Assembly: GCA_945893045.1 (NCBI GenBank)
Contig: CAMDEA010000007.1
Span: forward strand, 1 to 64,000
DNA from: Planctomyces sp. SH-PL62
GTDB taxonomy: Bacteria; Planctomycetota; Planctomycetia; Planctomycetales; Planctomycetaceae
Direction of reading: 5' to 3'
Length of the DNA stretch: 64,000 nucleotides
Below the pieces are notes generated by a model. That model had not been told where the DNA came from, made no database searches, and was given only the letters and a program-made list of their open reading frames with translations. Shown here in pieces: positions 8,459-17,323 of this stretch. Every line of letters starts with the position of its first letter. The stretch's first letter is position 1. A program made the translations under genes and the position numbers.

Positions 8459-10416
8459 CACGATGCCTCCCCCAGCACTCCGGCCAGCACATCATCCAGC
8501 CAGTGATCGTGCTCGACCATCTTGCGGCGCAGTTTGAAGCTGTGTTGTTCGGCCAGGAGTTGGAACTGTGATACGAGCTGGGCGTAGTTGTCGTGGACTT
8601 CGCCATCTCGACCGGCGGTCTTGCGGAGTCGGCTGGCCAACTTGGGGGCATAGCGCTGCAACAACTCGTCGTCGCCGGAGACGAAGAAGCGGCTGAAGCC
8701 GAAGTCCCCTTGCCGTCCGGCTCGACCGGCGAGCTGTCGATCGACGCGGCGCGAGTCATTCCGTTCGGCCCCGATGACAAACAAGCCGCCGACCGCGAGC
8801 GCGCGGACATCCGGTTTGATGTCGGTGCCGCGGCCAGCCATGTTGGTGGCGACTGTGACCGCTCCGTAGCGGCCGGCGTTGGCGATGATCGCGGCTTCGT
8901 CGGCGTCTTGCAGACCGTTGAGGACTTCATGGCTCAGCTTCAGCGAGCCGAGCAGCATCGACAACAGCTCGCTGTCGGCAATCGTCCGCGTGCCGATCAA
9001 CACCGGTTGTCCGCAGCGATGCCGCTCGATGACTTCCGCCACGATTGCACGCAGCTTGGCGTCTTTCGAGGCGAAGTAGCGGTCGGGCAGATCGACACGC
9101 CGGCAAGGTTGATGCCGGGGAATCAGCAGTGTCTTCAAGCTGTAGAACTCGGAGAACTCCCGATCCGCTCCTTCCGCGGTGCCGGTCATGCCGCAGATCG
9201 AGTCGTACAACTGATAGAAGCGCTGACGAGTGATTCGCGCGGACGAACTTTTCTCCGCACTGATTGCGAGGTGATTGTACGCCTCGACCGCTTGATGCAG
9301 CCCGTCGCGCCACGAGCGTTCGCTGAAGATGCGGCCGGTCTTTTGATCGACGAGTTGCAGGTCGCCGTCGCGGATCACGTAATCGACTCCCCGGTGCAGC
9401 AGATACTCGGCATGCAGCGCGTTGAGCACAAACGCATCCCACGGCCGGCGCAGGTCGGAAAGCGGATGCCGTTGCAGCTCGGCGAAGATGTAATCGTGGC
9501 CGAGCGCGGTCAGCCGCAGCGTGCGGTTCGGAGCATCGAGATGGAAGTGTTCGCCGCGCACCATTTCGTCCGCGAGATCGCGCGCGGCGAGGTACGGCGT
9601 CGGAACCTCTAAACCGTGGCCCCCTTCGCTGAGGATCAACGGCGTCAGCGCTTCGTCAATCAACACGCTGTCGAGTTCGTCCACGACCGTCATTTGCAGA
9701 TGCGGTTGCAGCAGTCCGCTGTCATTCGACTCGCGACCGGTCAGCGTGTCGAGCACGTTGACTCCCAACGTTTCGCGCGGTCGTGCTCGCAGCGTGAGTT
9801 GATCGCGAAGGTAATCGAAGCCGAACTCGTAACCGGTGCCGTACACGACGTCGGCTTTGTAAGCGGCCTTCTTGCCGCGCGTGTTGTTTTTTTCGGGAAG
9901 CAGCGCGGAGGAGAGGCCCAGCCTCTCAAACACCGGCTGGAGCTGTTTCCAATCCCGTTCGGCGAGGTACGCATTGGGCGTGGCGACATGCGTCTGCCGG
10001 CCGTCGAGCCACGCCAAGAACGCCGGAATCGCCGAGATGATCGTCTTGCCTTCACCGGTCGCCATCTCCGCCGCTTGACTGTTCGCCAGCGCTAAACCCG
10101 CGAGCAATTGCACGTCGTGATAGCTCAGCCCGCGCGTGCGCCGCACCGCCTCGCGGACGATCGCGGTCCCCGCGACTTGTTGTTGCTGCCGATCTTTCGA
10201 CGACATGGTCGAACCGAAACGCTCGGCAGCGTCACGCAAAGTCGTGGCGAGATCACGCAGATCGCGATCGCTCGCGGATTCGAGTTCCCGCGCTCGCTGC
10301 TTCACTTGCTGCACGACGTCCCATTCCTTCTTCGATGGTCCGCGCGCGAGATCGGCGTTCCGCGAGAAAGCTCGACGGGACGGCAGCAACTGAATGTTGG
10401 AGGTCATTTGAGACAC
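8458..10416 (-). CDS. SecA-like DEAD motor ATPase, C-terminally shortened
   Basis: A 652-residue relative of preprotein translocase ATPase SecA (usually 830-900). Present in order: NBD1 with Walker A MATGEGKT (118-125) and DEAD-box-type VDELDSVLIDEALTPL (245-260); the preprotein cross-linking region with DGLHQAVEA (371-379) and GMTGTA (409-414); NBD2 with TNMAGRGTDI (524-533) and QLAGRAGRQG (561-570). The protein ends about 80 residues later, where SecA would begin its long scaffold helix. It therefore appears to lack the helical wing, the two-helix finger and the zinc-binding tail. Not the housekeeping SecA, judging by size and context (tolC upstream, hlyD overlapping downstream). Probably energises an export route using the neighbouring adaptors; that is inference. 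Confidence 0.88.
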   Translation of the reverse strand: MSQMTSNIQLLPSRRAFSRNADLARGPSKKEWDVVQQVKQRARELESASDRDLRDLATTLRDAAERFGSTMSSKDRQQQQVAGTAIVREAVRRTRGLSYHDVQLLAGLALANSQAAEMATGEGKTIISAIPAFLAWLDGRQTHVATPNAYLAERDWKQLQPVFERLGLSSALLPEKNNTRGKKAAYKADVVYGTGYEFGFDYLRDQLTLRARPRETLGVNVLDTLTGRESNDSGLLQPHLQMTVVDELDSVLIDEALTPLILSEGGHGLEVPTPYLAARDLADEMVRGEHFHLDAPNRTLRLTALGHDYIFAELQRHPLSDLRRPWDAFVLNALHAEYLLHRGVDYVIRDGDLQLVDQKTGRIFSERSWRDGLHQAVEAYNHLAISAEKSSSARITRQRFYQLYDSICGMTGTAEGADREFSEFYSLKTLLIPRHQPCRRVDLPDRYFASKDAKLRAIVAEVIERHRCGQPVLIGTRTIADSELLSMLLGSLKLSHEVLNGLQDADEAAIIANAGRYGAVTVATNMAGRGTDIKPDVRALAVGGLFVIGAERNDSRRVDRQLAGRAGRQGDFGFSRFFVSGDDELLQRYAPKLASRLRKTAGRDGEVHDNYAQLVSQFQLLAEQHSFKLRRKMVEHDHWLDDVLAGVLGEAS

Positions 10417-10433
10417 AGTGAGGACTCGATGTT

Positions 10434-10498
10434 CGTAGCCTGACTCTCCGAGTCGGGCGTCCGACTCGGCAACGCCCGACTCGGAGAGTCGGGCTACG
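10434..10498. repeat. 27-bp inverted repeat between tolC and the secA-like gene
   Basis: Arms 10434-10460 and 10472-10498 (CGTAGCC(T/C)GACTCTCCGAGT...) pair with one mismatch. The right arm provides the TAG stop codon of the TolC-like gene, so the element overlaps the end of the coding sequence. Confidence 0.85.
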
Positions 10499-12605
10499 GA
10501 TCGCGGCGCAGGACTTTGTTTTTGGTGGATTGCCAGAAGGACGCTTTCGGTTCGACTCGTCCGCCCGTGGGCTTCAAGGTCGGACCGTTGGGTTCGTCGT
10601 CGATGGGTGGAGGTGGCGTTGGGAGTTCGCGGCGCGGCGTTTCTTCAACCGGTGTTGGCACGTACTGCCCATCGCGCTGGGACTCGATCGGCTTGCCGTG
10701 CTTGTCCACGATCAGCGTCGGCAGACCGTCGACACAGGCGCGGCCCCACGAGACTTGTTCGGTTTGCAACAGCTCGCCGGTGGCTTTCTTCACGTTCCAC
10801 AGCGCCAGGTTGTAGGTCACTTGAGCGGTCAGGAAGTTGAACTCATTCGTCGCCAGCCGCTGTTGCGCGAGCAGCAAGTTGTCGAGCATCAGGCTGGCAT
10901 TGCCGTCCTCGCCGGGGAGTCGCTCGAAGCGTTGTTCGAGGTACTGCAGCTCGGCCGTGCTGGCATCCATCGCGCGGAATTGCGAGAGCATCTCGGCCAG
11001 CGCCGTCTCGACTTCGCGGACGGAGACTTTGACTTCCAGTTGCAGCGTGTTGAGCGTCGTCTCGTATTGATTGCGAAGCTGCCGCAGTTCCATTTCGCGG
11101 CGTTCGCGGCGCGCCTGCGGAGCACGATTGCCCAACGGCATCTCGAATTGCACCCCGACCGTATAGCCGGGAGCACCGCTGGTGAACGAGTTGTTGAACG
11201 CGGAAAACGCATTGTTGGGTTGCAGGCCGGCGACGTACGTCTCGGTGACGAGGTTGAGCATCGGCAGCACTTCGTTCTTGGACATGTTCAGCCGCGTGCA
11301 GCCGGCTTGAATCTGCCGCAACGATTGATTGACCTCCGGCCGCGTGGTCACGGCAGTCGACAGGGCCAGCGACATGTTCAGCGGAGATTCGCGGACGGTC
11401 GGAGTTTCGGTCGGCATCAGTTCGACAGTGTCGTAGTCACCGAACGCCGGATCGTTGACGAGCGCTCGAATCCGGTCCTCGGCATTCTTCACCCCCATCT
11501 GGCCGCGAATGACTTGCGACCGCCGCGTGGCGACTTCGGCTCGCGCACGCAGAATCTGAGTACGGACCGCATCCAACTGCTGTCGTTGCTTGAGTAGCGC
11601 CAACGTGTCCGCAGCCCGTTTCAGCGATTGCAGTTTCTGAGCGAGGTTCGCGCGTTCGAGATACAAGCCCCAATAGGCGCGCAGCACTTCCAGCAGGTGT
11701 GACTGCAACTGGCGCGAGAACTCATCGGTGGCAATCGCGGTATCAAGCTGCGCGAGACAGATCAGGCTCTCGTTGTAAACCTGCCCGCTGCCGCGTAAGA
11801 GCGGATGCGTGTAACCGAGCACCAGCCGCGAAGTGCCTTGCGGGTTCGGCGTGAAGAACGTCGAGTTCGTCCGCTGCCAGCCAAGCTGCTCGCTGAACTG
11901 CAACGTGCCACCGTCGCGGGTCTTCTTGCGCAGTCCACCTTGGCTCGTGAACTGGTCGTTGAGGTAGCGTGTCACCGTGGGCCCCCCTGAGGGACCGGTG
12001 TTGTCGGTTGTCAACGTGTTGCCGACGGGGTCGTTCAAATCTTGCCAACGTGTGTCGAGGAACGCGGTCCAGTCGAAAGCCGCATCAGCTTCGACGATCG
12101 ACGTCTCGCGGATCAGCGGCAGGTCGCTGAAGACACGCACCTGCGACGAATGGCGAATGGCTCGAATGAGGATGTCTTCGATCGTCAACGAGATCGGGGT
12201 CGTCGTCTCACGCAACGGCGCGGCGACGAACACCGCCCACCAGGCGGCCGAGAGGTCTGGCACCTGCGCGTCGTCCTCGACATTGGCGGTCTGCGACTGA
12301 CGTGGGATTGGAGCGAGCGGCGCAGAGTCCTCCGGAGCAGGAAAGTCTGACGGTGGAGCAAACGTGGCCACTCGCTGTGGAAACGGCTGCGGCTCGTGTT
12401 GCGGCTCTTCATTGGCGATGAAGCCCAGTTGCACCGACGCTCGCGGATCGAATCGTGGCGTCTGGCTCGACGGGTTTTGAGCCTGTGGACCGGCCCACGC
12501 CGAATAGCTCAGCCATGCGGCGGTGAGCACTCCGCTCCAGCAAATCAGTTTGACTCGCGACGACCAGCCTGCGCGGGCCGCGGCGCTCTCACTGCGCGAA
12601 TACAT
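10494..12605 (-). CDS. TolC-family outer-membrane efflux protein
   Basis: A 703-residue outer-membrane factor. The start at 12605 (MYSRSESAAARAG) is chosen because it follows AGGGA and immediately precedes the export signal (KLICWSGVLTAAWLSYSAWAG); an upstream in-frame Met at 12740 would bury that signal. A proline-rich, probably disordered stretch leads to the paired helical regions typical of TolC: a first half with a beta segment around FDWTAFLDTRW, a second around MPTETPTVRESPLNMSLALS, and long coiled coils with RRERREMELRQLRNQYETT. The C-terminal tail is Pro/Thr-rich. First gene of the cluster with the SecA-like ATPase, the HlyD adaptors and the M50 protein; it would be the outer-membrane channel. 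The family is firm, the partnership inferred from order. Confidence 0.87.
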   Translation of the reverse strand: MYSRSESAAARAGWSSRVKLICWSGVLTAAWLSYSAWAGPQAQNPSSQTPRFDPRASVQLGFIANEEPQHEPQPFPQRVATFAPPSDFPAPEDSAPLAPIPRQSQTANVEDDAQVPDLSAAWWAVFVAAPLRETTTPISLTIEDILIRAIRHSSQVRVFSDLPLIRETSIVEADAAFDWTAFLDTRWQDLNDPVGNTLTTDNTGPSGGPTVTRYLNDQFTSQGGLRKKTRDGGTLQFSEQLGWQRTNSTFFTPNPQGTSRLVLGYTHPLLRGSGQVYNESLICLAQLDTAIATDEFSRQLQSHLLEVLRAYWGLYLERANLAQKLQSLKRAADTLALLKQRQQLDAVRTQILRARAEVATRRSQVIRGQMGVKNAEDRIRALVNDPAFGDYDTVELMPTETPTVRESPLNMSLALSTAVTTRPEVNQSLRQIQAGCTRLNMSKNEVLPMLNLVTETYVAGLQPNNAFSAFNNSFTSGAPGYTVGVQFEMPLGNRAPQARRERREMELRQLRNQYETTLNTLQLEVKVSVREVETALAEMLSQFRAMDASTAELQYLEQRFERLPGEDGNASLMLDNLLLAQQRLATNEFNFLTAQVTYNLALWNVKKATGELLQTEQVSWGRACVDGLPTLIVDKHGKPIESQRDGQYVPTPVEETPRRELPTPPPPIDDEPNGPTLKPTGGRVEPKASFWQSTKNKVLRRDP

Positions 12606-13033
12606 CTCGACGATTCCCTGGCGAGGGCAACGCGAACACAGCGGCGTCTCGTGACGCAGCGCGCACGCCGTCAGGAATCGTCTTCGGAATGAGGGGTCAC
12701 TCGCCCCTAGCCTCGCACCGACCGGCCGGTCGGCGTTCACAAAACTGTCGGCACGTCACAGCTAGCTTGAGCAACTCCGGCATAAGCGGAGTCCTTACAG
12801 AACCCGCACCGGGGAGAGTCACCGTCCGCCGAACCGGCGGCACAATCGGAACCCACGGACGATTCCGAAAAGTGATCGGCCAACGAGTTCGATGTGCGAC
12901 AAGTCACATAGGGTGGTCGAGTCATCGAGACCCACCACGAGCCACGCTGGCGATTGCAACTCCCCTCTTCATTCCTCTGGCCCCAGTCCTCTGCCAAAAC
13001 GGTTTGGCAGAGGAATGGGGCCAGAGGAATGAA
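12606..13033. other. gene-free leader region of the export cluster
   Basis: No coding sequence is convincing in this 428-bp gap between the FtsK-like gene and the TolC-like gene. It should contain the promoter of the five-gene cluster. Its left-hand end is unexceptional; the part next to the FtsK-like stop codon is the palindrome at 12968-13033. I could not identify a promoter with confidence. Confidence 0.6.
12968..13033. repeat. near-perfect 66-bp palindrome
   Basis: Arms 12968-13000 and 13001-13033 (TTCATTCCTCTGGCCCCA... mirrored) meet almost without a loop. It abuts the TAA stop of the FtsK-like gene at 13034-13036. Long enough to form a hairpin in RNA or a cruciform in DNA. Confidence 0.88.
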
Positions 13034-16000
13034 TTACAGGATTGTGAATTGCGACAAGTCGTCACTCACGGCGACTGGTTCGGCAATGTCATCGGCGATG
13101 GCCTTTGGTTGCAGCCGCGAGGCGACATCGGCCAGCCATTCGGCCGTGGGCGGACCATAAGGGCGGAACTTTTCGTTCGTGCCTTGATCGACCGAGTGCA
13201 GGATCGCTCGGTTCGGGCCGAGCTTGCTGGCCAGCGGGCCGTCGATCAGGTTGCTCGAATCGGACGCGCTGAGTTGGAAGACGATCCGGACTTCAAACTC
13301 GCGCAGCGTCTGCGAACTGAACCAGCGGCTGACGTTGTTATATGTGTCGCTCCAGACCAGCGTGTGAATCCCGAAGTTGGGGCCGTTCTTCAGCAGGTCC
13401 GTGAATTGTTTGCTGGTACTGACCTTCTTCTCGCCGCCGCCGAAGCTGAAGCCCATGTCGTCGTCGGATTTCTTCAGATCGCGGAAGCGGCCGAGATTGA
13501 AGATGACGACGAAGATCGGCGTGTCGTCACGCGAACCGGATTGTTCGCGGCGAGCCATCTCGGCCGTGAGCGTCGCCAGCACGGACGGGGTGTCTCGCGG
13601 TTCGCCGATCTGGACGGCGTGCGGCAGCGCGGCTTGCAGTTCCTTCCAAGTCTCCGCTGAAACGCCGCCGAAGTTGCCGTCGAGGATGACGAACTGCGGT
13701 ACTGGTTGTCCTTCGATTTCGGTGGTTGTGATAGCGGCTTCCGGCTCTCGGCTCTCGGCATTCGGCCGGACTTGGCAGGCGAGGCTGATGATGCTGGTGG
13801 CCAGCAACCCGACCGTGGCGAGATCGCTTTGACCGACGACCAGCAGGTTCTGGCCTCCTTGCGCGTGAAAGCGAATGGTCGTCGGGTCTTTGATCGCAAC
13901 CGCTTCGCCGAGCCACGCGACGCGCTCCAGCAGGGGGGCCTCCCACTGCGGCGCGTCGATCAGTTGCGAGAGATCGACATTGCGGCGCGGGTCGGCCGGG
14001 ATGTTCCCTTCAAACACAATCGCGGGAGGCATCCGCACGTGCCGCTTCTCAGTCATTTGCTGCACCCGACCGAGATGAAAATCGCGGCGGTCGTCTTCCA
14101 GCCACGCGATTTGGAACGGATGGTTTCCTTCCAGCATTCCGTTGGCGTCGTTGTAGATTGCCTCGCCCGGCCGAGTCAGCAGCCGCGCGGCGGTGTTGTC
14201 TTCCGAGAGAATCAAGTGCGCGTCGCTCTCACTGCATTGCAGCGCGATGCGAACCGCCATTTGGCCGAGCGTGCTGCGTGCCAGCGAGTACGCTCCGCCG
14301 AGCGTTTGCGAACCGAGCAGCACATGAATGCCGAATGCTCGGCCTTGCCGCACGAGCCGGTCGAGCAGCAGCGCGGAGGTTTGCGCGTGCTTGTCGTCCT
14401 CGACGAAGAACTCCTGGAATTCGTCCACGACCAGCAGGATGCGGGGCATCTCCTCGTCCGGCCGAGCGCCGCGGAAGCCGGCGAGGTCTTGCACGCCGAC
14501 ATCGCGGAACAGATCGCCGCGCTCCTTTAGGATCGCGTCCAGCCGTTCGAGCACGCTGACACCGAACTCGCGGTCGCTTTCGATCGCGATGACGCGTGCG
14601 TGCGGCAGTTCGTGCGTCGCATAGGTTTTGAATTCGACCCCTTTCTTGAAGTCGATCAGATAAAAGTGAAGCTGATCCGGCCCGTAATGCAGCGCGGCGT
14701 TCGTGATGAGGATGTGCAGGAACGTCGATTTGCCAGAGCCGGTCTTGCCGGCGATCAACACATGCTGGGACGTCCCTTTGCCCAGTCGCAGGTGTTGCAG
14801 CTTCGTCGCACCCGCTCGGCCGAGTGGCACATCGAGTCCGCTGCGCGTGTCGCTGGCCCACAACTGCGCGTCCTTCGGCGCGATGCGTTCAAACGCGACT
14901 TCGACGCGGCGCGCGTCCTTCGATTCGTGCCCGGCCGCTTTGACGAGCTTTGTGAACAGGTCCGGCTCCGGCGGCGCATCGAGGATCAATGGCAGAGCTT
15001 TCAACTCGTCATCCGAGGCGGTGAAAGCGGTTCCGTTCCAATCGAAGACGGTCGCGTTCGTCGCCAGATCATGCAGATCGAAATTGAGCGGCAAGCGAAG
15101 CTTCGTATCGACGCTGGCCAGCAGGAACACACCGCAGCGCGGGCCGCTGGTCGCGATGCTCACCAGTCGCCGTGACGCGGCTTCACTGAAGTTCGCGGGA
15201 AAGTTTGCGACGACCAGGATGTGATAGGGCTCGGCGACTTCGCCGGCGTGTTCGTTGTATTCCTGAATCGAACGAAACTCGTTGCGGAGATATTTTTGGA
15301 ACACGTTCTCCATGTGCTCGGTCAGGTCGGAGAGTCGGTGTTCGATCTGGCCTTGCTCGGTCCAGATGCGGCTGGTGATGAGCAACTCGTCGTAATCGGC
15401 CAGGTGCATGAACGCGGCGAAGTTGTCGCCCAGCCCAACCGGATCAAGGATCGTGAACCGCACCTTGCCACCGGGCAGCGTCGTCAGGAACCGCAGCATC
15501 GCGTTCTGCAACACTCCAACCGCGATCTCGCGACCATCATCCCGCGCCTTGAGCAGCAACGACGGTCGCTCTGGAAACGGCAAACAGGCCGGGAGTCCAA
15601 ACGACAACCGTTCGGGAACGAGTTGCGGTTCTTTCGGCACACCGTCGGGCACGTTGGACAACGCGACCGAGAACTGTCCCAGTCGGATTCCCGGCGGAAT
15701 CTTCGGCGGTAATTTGAGCGGCCCACTGCCGAGCGTCGCCCAATCGCGAAACCATTCATCGACAATTTGATTCGCCGCGTCGGCGTCACGTTCCAACTGC
15801 TGCCAACCTTCGAGCCATTCCTGAGCCATTCGCAGCCAGGTTTGCTGAAACCGCTTGGTGTTGTTCTCGACTTCGGAGTCGTGATTCTGCTGATACTTCT
15901 TGAGATCAAACTCGAAGCGCGTTTTGAGCTTCGTCAACCGTTGCGGAAATTCGGCATGCGCCCAGGCCATCTGCTGATCGCGCCGCTGTGTGATCGCGCC

Positions 16001-17158
16001 GAGCAGCGCGGGGTACTTCTGATTGGCCGCGGCCTGTTCCTCCGCGCGGCGAGCTTCAATCTTTTGCGCGGTGGTTTCTAGTTCGCGATCGGCCTTATTC
16101 AGTCCTGCCTCGCGCTTCGCGGTGACGACCTTCTGCCACGCGGCGAACTTTTCTTCGCGATGCTTCAACTCCGAGTCCGCCAGCTTCAGCCAGCGCTGTC
16201 GCAACCGTTGCGCGGCGAGATGCCGTTCAAAAACCAGCTCGTAGATCGGCGCGGTCTGTCCGCGTCCGACCGATAGCAGAATGCCCATCGTGATGCCGAT
16301 CGGAAACAGCATCAGCACACCGGCCACGACGCGCCATTCCATGGCGTCGAGGTTGTTCTCCACCGGCAGCACTTTCGGGTCGATCGCGAATCCGGCGAAC
16401 CCCCACAGCACGAACCAGGCCGCCAGCGCCGCTAAGTACGGCCGCTTTCCCTGAAACAGTGCCGGGATTTTGAGACGTTGCAGCTCGGCATGGTGCGACT
16501 TCACGGCTTCGCAGGCTTCGCGAAATTGCGCGGCGGCCGTATCGAGATCATTGGTCGGCGCGGTCTTCTCCGGTGTGGGAGGTTCGACTTCGATGCCCTG
16601 ACGACGCTTGAGCATCAGCAGGTCGATCTGCAGTTTTTCCGCTTCGAGTTCATCCGCCTCGATCTTCAGTTGCTCCTTCGACTTCGCGACGTTTGTTTCA
16701 AACATCTCGAACTGCTGCTTGGGGCTCCCCTCGGCTTCCTCGTCAAAATACGAGGTGACCATCCAACGATCTTCTTCGTTCTTCTTCCGCGCCGTTTCGG
16801 TTGCGTCGGCCGCCTGCTGCTGAATCGCGAAGACAACGTCTTGAAACTCCCGATTGGCGACGGCGTGATCGTCGGCGAACTGCGTACCGGCCTCGACGAC
16901 GGTTTTGTCGTATTCGGCTTGAATGGCGGCTCGTTCGCGTTCGTGAGTTTCCGTGCGCGCGACGATTGCGGCGGCCAACTCTTTCTCAATGCGCGCGGCG
17001 TCGGTGCGGAACTCTTCGGCCGACTCTCGTTCGGATTTCACGCGCTGCTCGACCAGAGCCTGCAATCGTCGCCACCAGTCGCGCTGAGACTCGGGAGCAA
17101 GCGGATCGGTGGTCGCGGAGTCGGTCGGTGGAAGCGTGCTGAGGTCGGATGTGCTCAT
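13034..17158 (-). CDS. membrane FtsK/SpoIIIE-family ATPase, EssC/EccC-like
   Basis: A 1374-residue ATPase. The first 200 residues are charged coiled coil; two TM segments follow (about 240-260 and 276-298), then a second coiled-coil block to about 470. The first motor domain carries Walker A GKTGSGKST near residue 805 and Walker B RILLVVDEFQEFF near 910, with GSQTLGG shortly after. A second RecA-like domain near 1103-1125 has a degraded Walker A (VVGQSDLATV) and is probably inactive. One active and one decayed domain behind two TMs resembles EssC/EccC of type VII secretion more than the DNA pump FtsK, and no FtsK gamma domain is visible. No WXG100/Esx gene is nearby. Substrate unknown; it may be a protein or a DNA. 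Confidence 0.85.
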   Translation of the reverse strand: MSTSDLSTLPPTDSATTDPLAPESQRDWWRRLQALVEQRVKSERESAEEFRTDAARIEKELAAAIVARTETHERERAAIQAEYDKTVVEAGTQFADDHAVANREFQDVVFAIQQQAADATETARKKNEEDRWMVTSYFDEEAEGSPKQQFEMFETNVAKSKEQLKIEADELEAEKLQIDLLMLKRRQGIEVEPPTPEKTAPTNDLDTAAAQFREACEAVKSHHAELQRLKIPALFQGKRPYLAALAAWFVLWGFAGFAIDPKVLPVENNLDAMEWRVVAGVLMLFPIGITMGILLSVGRGQTAPIYELVFERHLAAQRLRQRWLKLADSELKHREEKFAAWQKVVTAKREAGLNKADRELETTAQKIEARRAEEQAAANQKYPALLGAITQRRDQQMAWAHAEFPQRLTKLKTRFEFDLKKYQQNHDSEVENNTKRFQQTWLRMAQEWLEGWQQLERDADAANQIVDEWFRDWATLGSGPLKLPPKIPPGIRLGQFSVALSNVPDGVPKEPQLVPERLSFGLPACLPFPERPSLLLKARDDGREIAVGVLQNAMLRFLTTLPGGKVRFTILDPVGLGDNFAAFMHLADYDELLITSRIWTEQGQIEHRLSDLTEHMENVFQKYLRNEFRSIQEYNEHAGEVAEPYHILVVANFPANFSEAASRRLVSIATSGPRCGVFLLASVDTKLRLPLNFDLHDLATNATVFDWNGTAFTASDDELKALPLILDAPPEPDLFTKLVKAAGHESKDARRVEVAFERIAPKDAQLWASDTRSGLDVPLGRAGATKLQHLRLGKGTSQHVLIAGKTGSGKSTFLHILITNAALHYGPDQLHFYLIDFKKGVEFKTYATHELPHARVIAIESDREFGVSVLERLDAILKERGDLFRDVGVQDLAGFRGARPDEEMPRILLVVDEFQEFFVEDDKHAQTSALLLDRLVRQGRAFGIHVLLGSQTLGGAYSLARSTLGQMAVRIALQCSESDAHLILSEDNTAARLLTRPGEAIYNDANGMLEGNHPFQIAWLEDDRRDFHLGRVQQMTEKRHVRMPPAIVFEGNIPADPRRNVDLSQLIDAPQWEAPLLERVAWLGEAVAIKDPTTIRFHAQGGQNLLVVGQSDLATVGLLATSIISLACQVRPNAESREPEAAITTTEIEGQPVPQFVILDGNFGGVSAETWKELQAALPHAVQIGEPRDTPSVLATLTAEMARREQSGSRDDTPIFVVIFNLGRFRDLKKSDDDMGFSFGGGEKKVSTSKQFTDLLKNGPNFGIHTLVWSDTYNNVSRWFSSQTLREFEVRIVFQLSASDSSNLIDGPLASKLGPNRAILHSVDQGTNEKFRPYGPPTAEWLADVASRLQPKAIADDIAEPVAVSDDLSQFTIL
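13735..13769. repeat. five CGGCNNN heptamers inside the FtsK-like gene
   Basis: CGGCTTC-CGGCTCT-CGGCTCT-CGGCATT-CGGCCGG, 35 nt, read in frame and encoding part of the peptide VRPNAESREPEAA between the two ATPase domains. Gain or loss of one unit would truncate the protein near residue 1140. Confidence 0.75.
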
Positions 17159-17217
17159 GGTCTCAAGCCGAGTCGTCGGAGTTGCCCGTCAGCAGGATAT
17201 CGGTCTCCGCCAGCCGA

Positions 17218-17316
17218 CACTAACCCGAAGCGTCAGCGAGGGCGAACGCTTCACGAAACTTCGACCGCGAAATGATCGTCGTTTGGAGCGCTCGCCCTCG
17301 CTCACGCTTCGGGTGA
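17218..17316. repeat. inverted repeat, about 31-bp arms (CCCGAAGCGTSAGCGAGGG type)
   Basis: Arms 17218-17251 and 17286-17316 pair with a few mismatches. The element fills most of the gap between the acetyltransferase stop and the FtsK-like start, so it lies just upstream of neither promoter but in the path of any read-through from FtsK-like gene orientation. Confidence 0.8.
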
Positions 17317-17323
17317 CTTCGCC

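Noticed and set aside
8459-8930. Extension of the HlyD frame upstream to 8930
   Set aside because: It overlaps the SecA-like gene in another frame, with Ser/Pro-rich shadow sequence; the SecA-like stop and the SD/ATG at 8458 fix the boundary.
13034-17158. Complete type VII secretion locus
   Set aside because: Only the ATPase is present; no WXG100, EccB/D/E-like or MycP-like genes were found within the window.
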